DNA of 64,000 nt, taken from Bacteroidota bacterium. GTDB taxonomy: Bacteria; Bacteroidota; Bacteroidia; Bacteroidales; WCHB1-69. A model generated the notes under the pieces. The model saw nothing but the letters and a program-made list of their open reading frames with translations. It was not told the DNA's origin and searched no databases. The position numbers and the translations under genes are program-made. The stretch covers positions 1 to 64,000 of the forward strand of contig JAGDMF010000011.1 in NCBI GenBank assembly GCA_017860455.1, in the 5' to 3' direction. Shown one piece after another: positions 44,688 to 53,208 of the stretch (its first letter is position 1; every line of letters begins with the position of its first letter).

Positions 44688-45995
44688 CTACTTTTTTCTG
44701 AAATATATTTCTATTGGAACTCCCGAGAAATTCCACATCTCTCGGATCTTATTTTCCAAAAATCTTTTGTAATTTTCTTTAATATATTGGGGAAGATTAC
44801 AGAAAAAGGCAAAAGCAGGGAATGGGGTTGGCAATTGAGTCACATACTTAATTCTTACCACTTTATCTTTAACAACAGGAGGTGGAAACTGTTTAATTAA
44901 ATCTAAAAGTTTATCGTTCAATTCAGAGGTTGAAATTTTTCGGTTGCGATTATTATTCACTTCAACAGCTGTTTCTAACACTTTAAATATTCTTTGTTTA
45001 TTAATTACGGAAGTAAAAATGATAGGCACATTTTTAAAAGGTGCAATTTTGTCTCGGATAAGATCCTCATATTCTTTTAAGGTTTTATGATCTTTTTCAA
45101 CTAAATCCCATTTATTCATTACAATAACAACTCCTTTTCTATTTCTGGCTGCTAAACTAAAAATATTCACATCCTGAGCATCAAAACCCTGAGCAGCATC
45201 ACACATTAAAATACAGACATCGCTATTTTCAATGGCACGAACGGCTCTCATAACAGAGTAAAATTCCAGATTCTCTTCTACTTTCCCTTTTTTGCGCAAT
45301 CCGGCCGTATCAACCAAATAAAAATCAAAGCCAAAGCTATTGTATCTGGTGTATATGGAATCCCGGGTTGTCCCAGCCAATGGAGTTACAATATGTTGAT
45401 CTTTTCCAAGAAATGTGTTCACGATGGAGGATTTTCCCACATTTGGTTTCCCTACAATCGTAATTTTGGGAAGGTTATCATTTTCTGATACAGGAATATC
45501 ATTAGAAAAATGGGTAACTACCTGATCTAACAACTCTCCTGTTCCACTTCCCGAAGCAGCAGAGATTGGAAAAATCATTTCGAACCCCAAAGAATAAAAC
45601 TCAGCATAATCATAAAAGTTGCTGGGGGAATCAATTTTATTAACAACCAGATAGAATGGTTTTTTACATTTTCGTAAAATATTGGCAACATCCTGATCTA
45701 AAGGTGAAACACCTTCTCTTCCATCTACTAAAAAAAGGATCACATCCGATTCTTCAATCGCTAAATTTACCTGTTTTCTGATTTCGAGTTCGAAAATATC
45801 ATCTGAACCAACAACATAACCACCGGTATCGATAACGGAAAAATCGAATCCATTCCAATCTCCTCTACCATAGTTTCGGTCTCTGGTTACACCGGCTATT
45901 GAATCTACAATAGCTTCCTGTGATTGTGTTAATCTATTAAAAAGTGTTGATTTTCCAACATTTGGAGTGCCAACTAATGAAACAATGTTTCCCAT
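44688..45995 (-). CDS. der: Ribosome-associated GTPase Der (EngA)
   Basis: This 435-aa protein has two tandem GTPase domains: the first with SLVGTPNVGKSTLFNRLTQS and DTGGY, the second with TIVGKPNVGKSSIVNTFLG, DTAGLRKKGKV and NKWDLVEK. A KH-like C-terminal domain (FFCNLPQYIKENYKRFLENKIRE) follows. It acts in large-subunit assembly. It is 16 bp downstream of yicC. Confidence 0.97.
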   Translation of the reverse strand: MGNIVSLVGTPNVGKSTLFNRLTQSQEAIVDSIAGVTRDRNYGRGDWNGFDFSVIDTGGYVVGSDDIFELEIRKQVNLAIEESDVILFLVDGREGVSPLDQDVANILRKCKKPFYLVVNKIDSPSNFYDYAEFYSLGFEMIFPISAASGSGTGELLDQVVTHFSNDIPVSENDNLPKITIVGKPNVGKSSIVNTFLGKDQHIVTPLAGTTRDSIYTRYNSFGFDFYLVDTAGLRKKGKVEENLEFYSVMRAVRAIENSDVCILMCDAAQGFDAQDVNIFSLAARNRKGVVIVMNKWDLVEKDHKTLKEYEDLIRDKIAPFKNVPIIFTSVINKQRIFKVLETAVEVNNNRNRKISTSELNDKLLDLIKQFPPPVVKDKVVRIKYVTQLPTPFPAFAFFCNLPQYIKENYKRFLENKIREMWNFSGVPIEIYFRKK

Positions 45996-46011
45996 AATAA
46001 TTTTTTTTGAC

Positions 46012-46884
46012 TTATAAAATATTTGCTAATTGTTCTTTCAGCTTCTCAGCCTCATCCTTCATAGCAACAACAATTTGTTGTATATTAAAGTGATTGCATT
46101 TAGATCCAATCGTATTGATCTCTCTTCCCATTTCCTGAGCAATAAATCCAAGTTTTTTTCCTGGAGAAGAAGATTCATGAATGGTTTCTAAAAAATAATC
46201 ACAATGTTTTTTCAATCTGACTTTTTCTTCAGTTATATCTAATTTTTCAATATAAAAAATCAGTTCCTGTTCAAAGCGGTTTGGATCATATTTACCGGTT
46301 AATTGAGCTTTTTCCAGAGCATCTTCCATCCTTTTTCTTATTGTTCCAATCCTTTCTTCTTCAAAAGGGGTAATCTCTTGTAACAATTGTTGGATTGTAT
46401 TAACCCTTAAAATAGTATCATCTGCTAAAACTTTACCTTCTGAAGATCTGAATTCTGTTACCATTTTACAGGTATCCACAATAGCAGTTTTTAATTGTTC
46501 CCAAACAGTTTCTGACAACTCCTCTTTGGGTGAGGAGATCACATCCGGCATCTTTAAGGTCTGTAAAAAAAGATCAGAATTATTTTGATTTCCCACAAAA
46601 TCAGAAAGGTTATTAAGCTGTTCAAAATAGAGTTTTGCCAGTTCGAAATCGATGGATGTGGTGAGAGATGAAGCTTTGTCAATATATATGGCTACATCAA
46701 TTTTCCCTCTTTCGAGTTGTTGGGATATGATTCCTCTGATCTCGTTTTCTTTATCTCTAAACAAAGAGGAGATACGGGTATTCAAATCCAATTGTTTACT
46801 ATTGAGGGATCTTATTTCGATAATGACACTTTTATGATCTAAAGTGACATTTGATTTACCGAAGCCGGTCATTGATTGAATCAT
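46012..46884 (-). CDS. YicC/YloC family endoribonuclease-like protein
   Basis: This 290-aa protein opens with MIQSMTGFGKS and IEIRSLNSKQLDLNTRI. It has a central helical part and the C-terminal CDYFLETIHESSSPGKKLGFIAQEMGREINTIGSKCNHFNIQQIVVAMKDEAEKLKEQLANI, all diagnostic of YicC. Members have been linked to RNA turnover in stationary phase. Unlike many relatives, no gmk follows or precedes. It is co-transcribed with der. Confidence 0.93.
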   Translation of the reverse strand: MIQSMTGFGKSNVTLDHKSVIIEIRSLNSKQLDLNTRISSLFRDKENEIRGIISQQLERGKIDVAIYIDKASSLTTSIDFELAKLYFEQLNNLSDFVGNQNNSDLFLQTLKMPDVISSPKEELSETVWEQLKTAIVDTCKMVTEFRSSEGKVLADDTILRVNTIQQLLQEITPFEEERIGTIRKRMEDALEKAQLTGKYDPNRFEQELIFYIEKLDITEEKVRLKKHCDYFLETIHESSSPGKKLGFIAQEMGREINTIGSKCNHFNIQQIVVAMKDEAEKLKEQLANIL

Positions 46885-46899
46885 ATCCAGTTTTTTTAA

Positions 46900-46927
46900 T
46901 AAAAAGGGTAGCTTACGCCACCCTAAA
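46900..46927 (-). terminator. Terminator of the exb operon
   Basis: On the minus strand AGGGTGGC-GTAA-GCTACCCT followed by TTTTTATT. It lies about 35 bp beyond the last exbD stop and before yicC. Confidence 0.75.
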
Positions 46928-46959
46928 GTATTTTTTAAATATAAAAACCAACAAATTAT

Positions 46960-47454
46960 TTATTGATTTTCTTGTGAAACCTTCTTTCCGGTAGCGTAAT
47001 TGATTTTCAATGCGCTATTGTTACGAAGTTCCTGTTTGATGATATTTACATATCTCATTTGAACATCCTTGTCCACCTTTAAAGAAAAAGTCAATTTATT
47101 TTTATCATTTTCGTCTAAAGGAGCTTTACGAGCAATAATAAACTCTTTAACACTATTTTCAAGGTCTTCAGGTTTAATAGTTTGATCATCGAGTTGAACA
47201 GAGATCTTTCCGGGAGGTAATGTATTCTCTTTATTACTAATTGGAGCACCAATATAAATAGTAGCAACTAAAGATTTTTTTTCCAGCTTTTGGATTTCAG
47301 ATGCTGTTGGAACTTTTAAAAGAACCTTAATATTGGTTTCACGCATATTGGTAATAACCATGAAGAAGAATAAGAACATGAAAATAATGTCCGACATCGA
47401 ACCTGTGTTAATTTCAGGAACTTCCTTTTTTTCGTCTTTTCTAAATCTTGCCAT
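46960..47454 (-). CDS. ExbD/TolR family biopolymer transport protein (second copy)
   Basis: This 164-aa protein has an N-terminal membrane helix (MSDIIFMFLFFFMVITNM) with the conserved Asp of the SMSDIIFMFL motif, and a periplasmic ExbD-type domain (VQLDDQTIKPEDLE, ...FSLKVDKDVQMRYVNIIKQELRNNSALKINYAT). It uses proton flow through ExbB to drive TonB or an analogous motor. It is the last gene of the four-gene exb operon, 12 bp after the first exbD. Confidence 0.9.
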   Translation of the reverse strand: MARFRKDEKKEVPEINTGSMSDIIFMFLFFFMVITNMRETNIKVLLKVPTASEIQKLEKKSLVATIYIGAPISNKENTLPPGKISVQLDDQTIKPEDLENSVKEFIIARKAPLDENDKNKLTFSLKVDKDVQMRYVNIIKQELRNNSALKINYATGKKVSQENQ

Positions 47455-47466
47455 AATCTTCCGTTT

Positions 47467-48039
47467 TTATTGAGCTTGGTTATTCAAATCGTTAGGTTTT
47501 GCCTCAGAAATTTGCATAGGTACAGCAATTTTAATGGCATTTTGAATAGCAGTATCCAGTGTACTATATTTTTTTCCAAAATACTGATTGGCTACTTTAT
47601 CACGTAATTCATTTACAGCTTTTTCCAATTCATTTTGAACTTGAACATAGATATCATAAGAAGTACTTTGGTCATTTTTCAAAGAAACAACTCCTTGAGA
47701 AACCATGAAATCGCCAATGAAGTTGATTGATTTTCTTTCTTTAACAGGAAGATCTTCAGAGTTATTAGCATTTTCCAAAAACTCTTTAGCTTTATCTTTT
47801 AATTCGGAAACGGTAATAATGGAACCATTAGCACTAATCTCATTTTTAAAGTTAACAACCACTTCCAAGACATTTCTTCGGTTAACGGGAGCTGTAACAA
47901 TATCAGTTGCAGGAGGTGGAAGTTTTCTAGGAATTCCTTGTTCCGTATTGATAGAAGAGGTCAACAAGAAGAATGTTAACAATAGAAAAGAGATATCTGC
48001 CATAGAACCAGTATTGATTCCGGGTGTTTTTCTAGCCAT
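47467..48039 (-). CDS. ExbD/TolR family biopolymer transport protein (first copy)
   Basis: This 190-aa protein has the membrane helix INTGSMADISFLLLTFFLLTS with the conserved Asp, and a periplasmic part containing VVVNFKNEISANGSIITVSELKDKA. Bacteroidetes often carry two such genes in a row, as here; the two proteins may form a heterodimer. It is one base away from the membrane-protein gene. Confidence 0.9.
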   Translation of the reverse strand: MARKTPGINTGSMADISFLLLTFFLLTSSINTEQGIPRKLPPPATDIVTAPVNRRNVLEVVVNFKNEISANGSIITVSELKDKAKEFLENANNSEDLPVKERKSINFIGDFMVSQGVVSLKNDQSTSYDIYVQVQNELEKAVNELRDKVANQYFGKKYSTLDTAIQNAIKIAVPMQISEAKPNDLNNQAQ

Positions 48040-48040
48040 T

Positions 48041-48991
48041 TTATCTATATTTTTTAATGGTATTCATAATCATTGATCCAACAATCATCAAAAGTGTTCC
48101 GAAGAATATCACATAGAATACGATCAAGCCTGAGCCAACCCATTTCATTAGAGAACTGCTAACCTGAAGTTCAACAGCTTTATCAGTTAATTCTCCTGAA
48201 GAAACGAAATATCCTATAACGGCAACAATAACAATTGCTAATAATCCTAAGATTCCACCAATATTTGATTTAAAGTTTTTAACCATTTGGTAAATGAAGA
48301 ATACTACAAGAAGTCCTAAAGTCAAGAAAAATACGATATAGGAGAAATAGATAGAATAATCGATATAAAAGCTTTGAGTTGTATAATCTGAGATAGATAC
48401 AATATAAGATTTTAAATCTAACTCTTTTTTATTTTTTGAATTAAATGAGTTGATTTCTTGAATTTTATTTAATACACTGGTTGCAGCTTTAATGTTTTCA
48501 TTTTGTAAAAGATACTCTTGTTTTAAAACAGTATAATCACTTTCCAATGTTTTAATATAAGCAGGAAGATCCTGAATGGTTTTAATTTTAGCAAAACCAT
48601 CTGTATAATAAGCACTATTTTTGGCTTCTTTGAAAAGTTTAGCAGAATATTCAGGGAAAGCAGCTACATAAGCATCAAATTTTCCTTGATTATCTTTAAT
48701 TTCTTTTAGAGATGTGATATATGTGTAAAAAATATCTCTTTGTAACGATTCTTTTTTAAGTTCAGCATTAGATTCGTTGATTTGAGCGTCATATTTTTTA
48801 ACAAAATCGGGAAGTGTTTCAACTTTTAAAGACTTAACATCTTTAATCATTTCAGGATTTGATTCTTTTACTTTATTTGCAGCAAAGTAGGTTACTTTTG
48901 ATGCATCATCGAAACTGACAGAAAAGACCAGTCCCAAGACGCAAGCAATACCTGCAATAGTAAAGACAATTATATTAACAATTTTTCTCAT
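48041..48991 (-). CDS. Uncharacterised membrane protein in the exb operon
   Basis: This 316-aa protein has one N-terminal membrane helix (IVNIIVFTIAGIACVLGLVFSV), a predicted helical extracytoplasmic region of about 170 aa rich in Lys/Glu/Ser (for example VSDYTTQSFYIDYS), and three C-terminal helices (SYIVFFLTLGLLVVFFIYQMV, GGILGLLAIVIVAVIGYFV, SGLIVFYVIFFGTLLMIVGSMIM). I do not recognise a named family. Its place between exbB and exbD suggests it is a motor accessory subunit. Confidence 0.8.
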   Translation of the reverse strand: MRKIVNIIVFTIAGIACVLGLVFSVSFDDASKVTYFAANKVKESNPEMIKDVKSLKVETLPDFVKKYDAQINESNAELKKESLQRDIFYTYITSLKEIKDNQGKFDAYVAAFPEYSAKLFKEAKNSAYYTDGFAKIKTIQDLPAYIKTLESDYTVLKQEYLLQNENIKAATSVLNKIQEINSFNSKNKKELDLKSYIVSISDYTTQSFYIDYSIYFSYIVFFLTLGLLVVFFIYQMVKNFKSNIGGILGLLAIVIVAVIGYFVSSGELTDKAVELQVSSSLMKWVGSGLIVFYVIFFGTLLMIVGSMIMNTIKKYR

Positions 48992-49031
48992 AACTTTCTA
49001 TGGTTCGTTAAGGTTAAAACGTTTTCAAAAA

Positions 49032-49907
49032 TTATTTATTTTTGATTAAAATATCCATGAAAGAGATGGTAGCGTCTTCCATATCGCTAACGATTGCGTC
49101 AATTTTTGATAAAATATAGTTGTAGAAAACTTGTAAAATAATCGCTGTGATCAAACCGAATACAGTTGTTAAAAGAGCCACTTTCATACCGGCAGCAACA
49201 ACGGTTGGAGAGATATCACCAGCTCTTTCGATATCATCAAAAGCGAAAACCATACCTACAACAGTTCCTAAGAATCCCAACATGGGTCCTAAAGCTAATG
49301 CTAACGCGATCCAGCTCAAGTTTACTTCTAATTTACTCATTTGAACGCTACCGTAGGAAACAACTGCTTTTTCAACAGAATCCATACCTTCATCGTAACG
49401 ATCCAATCCTTGATAAAATACACCAGCCAAAGGTCCTTTAGTATCACGGCAAAGTTCTTTTGCTTTAGCAATACCACCGGTTTTGATTGCGTCTTCGATT
49501 TTTTGTAATAATTTAGCAGAATTAACAGTAGCTAAGTTTAGATAGAAAATTCTTTCAATAACTAAAGCTAAACCTAAAACTAAACATAATAAGATTGGAG
49601 CCATCCAAACAGCACCACCCTCAATAAATTTATTTTTCAATACATAGTGTAAGCTTTCTTCAACCACGTTATCATTGTCATTTGTCAACGTTGCTTTATC
49701 AGCTGGAGCAGCAGTTGTTTCAGCAGGAGCAGCAGCCGTTTCAGCAGCTACTTCTTTTGTATCAGCTTTTTTCTCATCTTTTACTACTTTTGTAGTAGCT
49801 TCTTTTTTTGGTTCAGCAGCTTTTTCTTTATTTTGTGCAAAAGCCATGTTTGAAATACCGAAGGTTAGTAAACCGATTACGGTAAATAAAGCGATTAATT
49901 TTTTCAT
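49032..49907 (-). CDS. MotA/TolQ/ExbB family proton channel protein
   Basis: This 291-aa protein has an N-terminal hydrophobic segment and a long Ala/Lys/Glu/Thr-rich low-complexity stretch (AAETAAAPAETTAAPADKA). The ExbB core follows, with membrane helices (WMAPILLCLVLGLALVIERIFYL, ALALALGPMLGFLGTVVGMVFAFDDIE, ALLTTVFGLITAIILQVFYNYIL) and the TolQ/ExbB signature GMVFAFDDIERAGDISPTVVAAGMKVALLTT. It is the first gene of the operon with the membrane protein and two exbD genes. It forms the inner-membrane proton channel. Confidence 0.93.
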   Translation of the reverse strand: MKKLIALFTVIGLLTFGISNMAFAQNKEKAAEPKKEATTKVVKDEKKADTKEVAAETAAAPAETTAAPADKATLTNDNDNVVEESLHYVLKNKFIEGGAVWMAPILLCLVLGLALVIERIFYLNLATVNSAKLLQKIEDAIKTGGIAKAKELCRDTKGPLAGVFYQGLDRYDEGMDSVEKAVVSYGSVQMSKLEVNLSWIALALALGPMLGFLGTVVGMVFAFDDIERAGDISPTVVAAGMKVALLTTVFGLITAIILQVFYNYILSKIDAIVSDMEDATISFMDILIKNK

Positions 49908-49991
49908 AATTACTTTACGGATTTAATGATTTAATGTTTTTTGTTAATTTCTTTTTTTATTATAAACTATTATTATTCAAATTATTAGTTG

Positions 49992-50079
49992 CGGAGAGAA
50001 AGGGATTCGAACCCTTGAAACGCTTTCGGCGTTTACACACTTTCCAGGCGTGCGCCTTCGACCACTCGGCCATCTCTCC
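49992..50079 (-). tRNA. tRNA-Ser (anticodon GGA)
   Basis: On the minus strand an 88-nt class II tRNA has acceptor GGAGAGA with TCTCTCC and discriminator G. The anticodon loop is CTGGAAA (anticodon GGA). A long variable arm, CGCC-x-GGCG-like (AACGCCGAAAGCGTT), and T arm AAGGG-TTCGAAT-CCCTT follow. CCA is not encoded. It reads UCC/UCU. Confidence 0.96.
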
Positions 50080-50165
50080 TCACAAATTTTTTGAGCGTGT
50101 AAAATTATAAAAAATTTACGAGCTTTTGATCAATACTTGAAATTTTTTTTACCAAATAATTTTTT

Positions 50166-50173
50166 TATTTTTG
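50166..50173 (+). promoter_or_regulatory. -7 box of the aminotransferase gene
   Basis: TATTTTTG, overlapping the TTG codon (50171) at which the ORF track begins. The transcript would start downstream of that codon, which supports the later GTG start. Confidence 0.55.
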
Positions 50174-50212
50174 CACCTCATTATTATTAACTTCGTAAAA
50201 TTATATAACTTC

Positions 50213-51523
50213 GTGAAAAATACCCCAATCAGTAAGGATTTAGTAGATCAGATTGTTGCAAATAGCGGCATTAATAACTTAGGAACTGCTTCTATCAGAG
50301 AGATTAAAAAATTGATTAACCAGATTGAAGATAAAAGTAATACCAAATTTATTCGCATGGAAATGGGAATTCCCGGAATTCCTGCATCCCAAATTGGAGT
50401 TAATGCTCAAATTGAAGCGCTAAAAAATGGATGCGCTGCCATCTATCCCGATATAGACGGAACCCCTGAACTGAAAAATGAGATGTCTCGATTTATCAAA
50501 AATTATCTGGATCTTGACATCTCACCATCCGGTTGCATTCCTACTGTTGGATCTATGATGGGTGGAATGGCAGGATTTATGACTTTTTCCAGAGCGAGAA
50601 AAGGAAGAGATACTACTTTATTTATAGATCCAGGTTTTCCTGTTCAAAAACAACAACATCGCGTTTTAGGTCTCAAATATGAATCATTTGATGTTTATGA
50701 CTTTAGAGGAGAACTTTTGAAAGATAAAGTGGAATCTTATTTGATGAAAGGAAATGTACATTCTATTATTTATTCAAATCCTAATAATCCTTCCTGGATC
50801 TGTTTTACTGAAAAAGAGTTACAGATTATTGGAGAATTAGCTAATAAATATGAGGTTTGTGTGTTTGAAGACTTGGCTTATTTTGGAATGGATTTTAGAA
50901 ATGATATCTCAAAACCTGGTCAACCTCCTTACCAACCAACGGTAGGAAAATATACTGATAATTATGCCTTATTGATCTCTAGTTCCAAAGCATTTAGCTA
51001 TGCCGGTGAAAGAATCGGTATGCTGGTTTTATCGGATCACCTTTTTAATCAAGAGTTTCCAGATCTTATTCCTTATTTTGGCACCCCAATTTTTGGAAGA
51101 GCCATCATTTACGGGACCGTATACGCCATCAGTTCCGGTACTTCCCATTCTGCTCAATATGCTTTAGCAGCTATATTAAAAGCTTGTAACGAAGGAAAAT
51201 ACAATTTTCTGGATGAAGTGAAAGTGTATGGCGAAAAAGCCAAAAAAATGAAGAAAATTTTTATTGATAATGGATTTTCCATTGTATATGATAAAGATGA
51301 AGATAAACCTTTAGCTGATGGTTTCTATTTTACCATTGCTTATCCTGATCTTACAGGGGAACAGTTACTCAAAGAGTTCCTGTATTATGGGATAAGTGCT
51401 ATTACTTTAACCATCACCGGTAGCGAAAGAACAGAAGGATTAAGAGCTTGTGTTTCCTTAATACCTTTTGAGCAAATTCCGGTTTTAGAGGAAAGGCTAA
51501 CTATTTTCCGCGAAAATCATTAA
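50213..51523 (+). CDS. PLP-dependent class I/II aminotransferase
   Basis: I prefer GTG 50213 (436 aa, starting MKNTPISKDLVDQIV) over the TTG at 50171, because the latter lies in the promoter. It has the class I/II layout: GIPGIPASQIGVNAQIEAL, YPDIDGTPELKNEMSRFIKNYL, SNPNNPSW, FEDLAYFGMDF and the PLP-lysine site SSSKAFSYAGERIGML with Lys259. Substrate specificity is not clear from sequence. It is followed by the L,D-transpeptidase gene 11 bp on, which may be co-transcribed. Confidence 0.88.
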   Translation: MKNTPISKDLVDQIVANSGINNLGTASIREIKKLINQIEDKSNTKFIRMEMGIPGIPASQIGVNAQIEALKNGCAAIYPDIDGTPELKNEMSRFIKNYLDLDISPSGCIPTVGSMMGGMAGFMTFSRARKGRDTTLFIDPGFPVQKQQHRVLGLKYESFDVYDFRGELLKDKVESYLMKGNVHSIIYSNPNNPSWICFTEKELQIIGELANKYEVCVFEDLAYFGMDFRNDISKPGQPPYQPTVGKYTDNYALLISSSKAFSYAGERIGMLVLSDHLFNQEFPDLIPYFGTPIFGRAIIYGTVYAISSGTSHSAQYALAAILKACNEGKYNFLDEVKVYGEKAKKMKKIFIDNGFSIVYDKDEDKPLADGFYFTIAYPDLTGEQLLKEFLYYGISAITLTITGSERTEGLRACVSLIPFEQIPVLEERLTIFRENH

Positions 51524-51534
51524 TCAACCTTTTA

Positions 51535-53208
51535 ATGTCATTAAACCTCCCCAAAAATCTATTTATAGATTCTTTTTTTCGTTTTATTAGCATTTTTCTA
51601 TTGGGGATTTTTCTTCTCCTTTCCTGTAAGCAATCTTCTAAATATTCCGGATTGTCTGAAAATAGTGGGGATTGGAAAGAGATGTACGGTTTTTATTCCA
51701 ATGATTCTTATTATGATTTTTTTAAAAACCATATAAAAACCACTCCTGAACCCGATTCTATTGATCAATTAATGATCGAATTTTATTTGAATCACGATCC
51801 GTTTTGGTCTAATGAAGGGTTTCAGGCTGAAAGAATTGCTCATTTACTTTCGATCATAAAAAATTCAACTTTACATGGCTTGCCTTGTGAAATGTTTGAG
51901 TATCCTTTTTTAAAAAGTGCATTAGATTCTGTGTCTCAATTTAAAATTAAGGATCAGCAAATATTGTATGATGTATTATCTCACATCGAATGGAAACTAA
52001 CACGCCAATATTTACATTATGTTAAATCGATCCATTTTGGTGCACTCAATCCTGCTGAAATTCACCCCGGAAAATGGCTATATCCACCTGTTGATGCTTC
52101 TATCGATTTTTATAAGCATGTTTTGAACAATATGGATCGCTTTGAAATAATCATCGACTCTCTTACTCCCAAAACAAATAGTTATTTACGTTTGCAAAAA
52201 GAACTTGAAAAATATGCAACTATTTCTGATACAACAGTTTTAGATACATTTAAACATACCAAAACCTATTTTACCGATAAAATTATTGCAAATCTGGAAC
52301 GGTTAAGATGGAAAACTGATAAACCGGCAACAAATTATATAGCCATCAATATTCCTGATTTTACACTTCGTACTTTTATGAGTGATACTTGTGCGGTGGT
52401 TTTAAAAATATGTTGTGGACAAACTCATACGAAAAGTCAAAGAGAAAAATTGACATTTGTCAATGGAGTGTGTCCTTCCGGGAAATGGGAAACCCCTTTA
52501 TTGAAAAGCCGCATTTATAACCTTGTGCTGAATCCTGAATGGAACATTCCATATAGTATTTTAAAAGAGGAGTACTTTCCCAAATTGAAAAAGGATAAAC
52601 AGGCAATAATTTCCAAAGAAAAATTAATGGTATATAACTCCAGAAGAGAGCGGGTTGAACCGGGTTCAATTGATTGGAACCAATATACACCCAAAAATAT
52701 TCCTTTCGTTTTGGTTCAATCATCCGGGAAACATAATGCTTTAGGTGTCATCAAGTTTGATTTTCCCAATCCTGAATCTGTTTATGTTCATGACACACCG
52801 AATAAGGGTGCCTTTAACAGAAAAAACAGAGCTATTAGTCATGGGTGTTGCAGAGTAGAAAATCCGCTCCAATTAGCTCAAATTGTATGGCAATACAATG
52901 AGTTAACGGAAGAAGAGATCGAAAAACTGATGATTGTAATAGGGGTTACCCCTGTAACGGAAATGGGGATTCTTTATTCTGATACCTTAAAGCTTAAAGA
53001 GGAGTTGTTTTATCAAAAACTTACTGAAAATGAAAAAAAATGGTATCGGCCATTAAGACCATCGCGTTACAATTTAAAAAAATCTATACCTTTGTACATT
53101 GAATATTTTACTTGTTTTTTAAACGAAAAAGATTCTGTTCAATATTGTAATGATGTATATTATAAAGATCAAGGAATTCTGTATCAACTAAATAATTTAA
53201 AAAAATGA
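51535..53208 (+). CDS. L,D-transpeptidase (YkuD domain) lipoprotein, YcbB/LdtD-like
   Basis: This 557-aa protein has a lipoprotein signal (RFISIFLLGIFLLLSCKQSS). A long N-terminal helical part of the YcbB type has a peptidoglycan-binding-like region (GLPCEMFEYPFLKSAL). The C-terminal YkuD domain has VYVHDTPNKGAFNRKNRAISHGCCRVENPLQLA. Catalytic Cys438 is in SHGCCR, and the next residue is also Cys. It makes 3-3 peptidoglycan crosslinks or attaches lipoprotein. The stop overlaps the M64 peptidase start by 4 bp, so the two are coupled. Confidence 0.9.
   Translation: MSLNLPKNLFIDSFFRFISIFLLGIFLLLSCKQSSKYSGLSENSGDWKEMYGFYSNDSYYDFFKNHIKTTPEPDSIDQLMIEFYLNHDPFWSNEGFQAERIAHLLSIIKNSTLHGLPCEMFEYPFLKSALDSVSQFKIKDQQILYDVLSHIEWKLTRQYLHYVKSIHFGALNPAEIHPGKWLYPPVDASIDFYKHVLNNMDRFEIIIDSLTPKTNSYLRLQKELEKYATISDTTVLDTFKHTKTYFTDKIIANLERLRWKTDKPATNYIAINIPDFTLRTFMSDTCAVVLKICCGQTHTKSQREKLTFVNGVCPSGKWETPLLKSRIYNLVLNPEWNIPYSILKEEYFPKLKKDKQAIISKEKLMVYNSRRERVEPGSIDWNQYTPKNIPFVLVQSSGKHNALGVIKFDFPNPESVYVHDTPNKGAFNRKNRAISHGCCRVENPLQLAQIVWQYNELTEEEIEKLMIVIGVTPVTEMGILYSDTLKLKEELFYQKLTENEKKWYRPLRPSRYNLKKSIPLYIEYFTCFLNEKDSVQYCNDVYYKDQGILYQLNNLKK

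Noticed and set aside
49675-49926. Plus-strand ORF opposite the ExbB low-complexity region.
   Set aside because: It is a shadow of the Ala/Pro/Thr/Glu tract with no features of its own.
50171-50212. TTG 50171 as the start of the aminotransferase.
   Set aside because: It is part of a TATTTTTG promoter box, so it would not be in the mRNA. GTG 50213 begins a more typical N-terminus.
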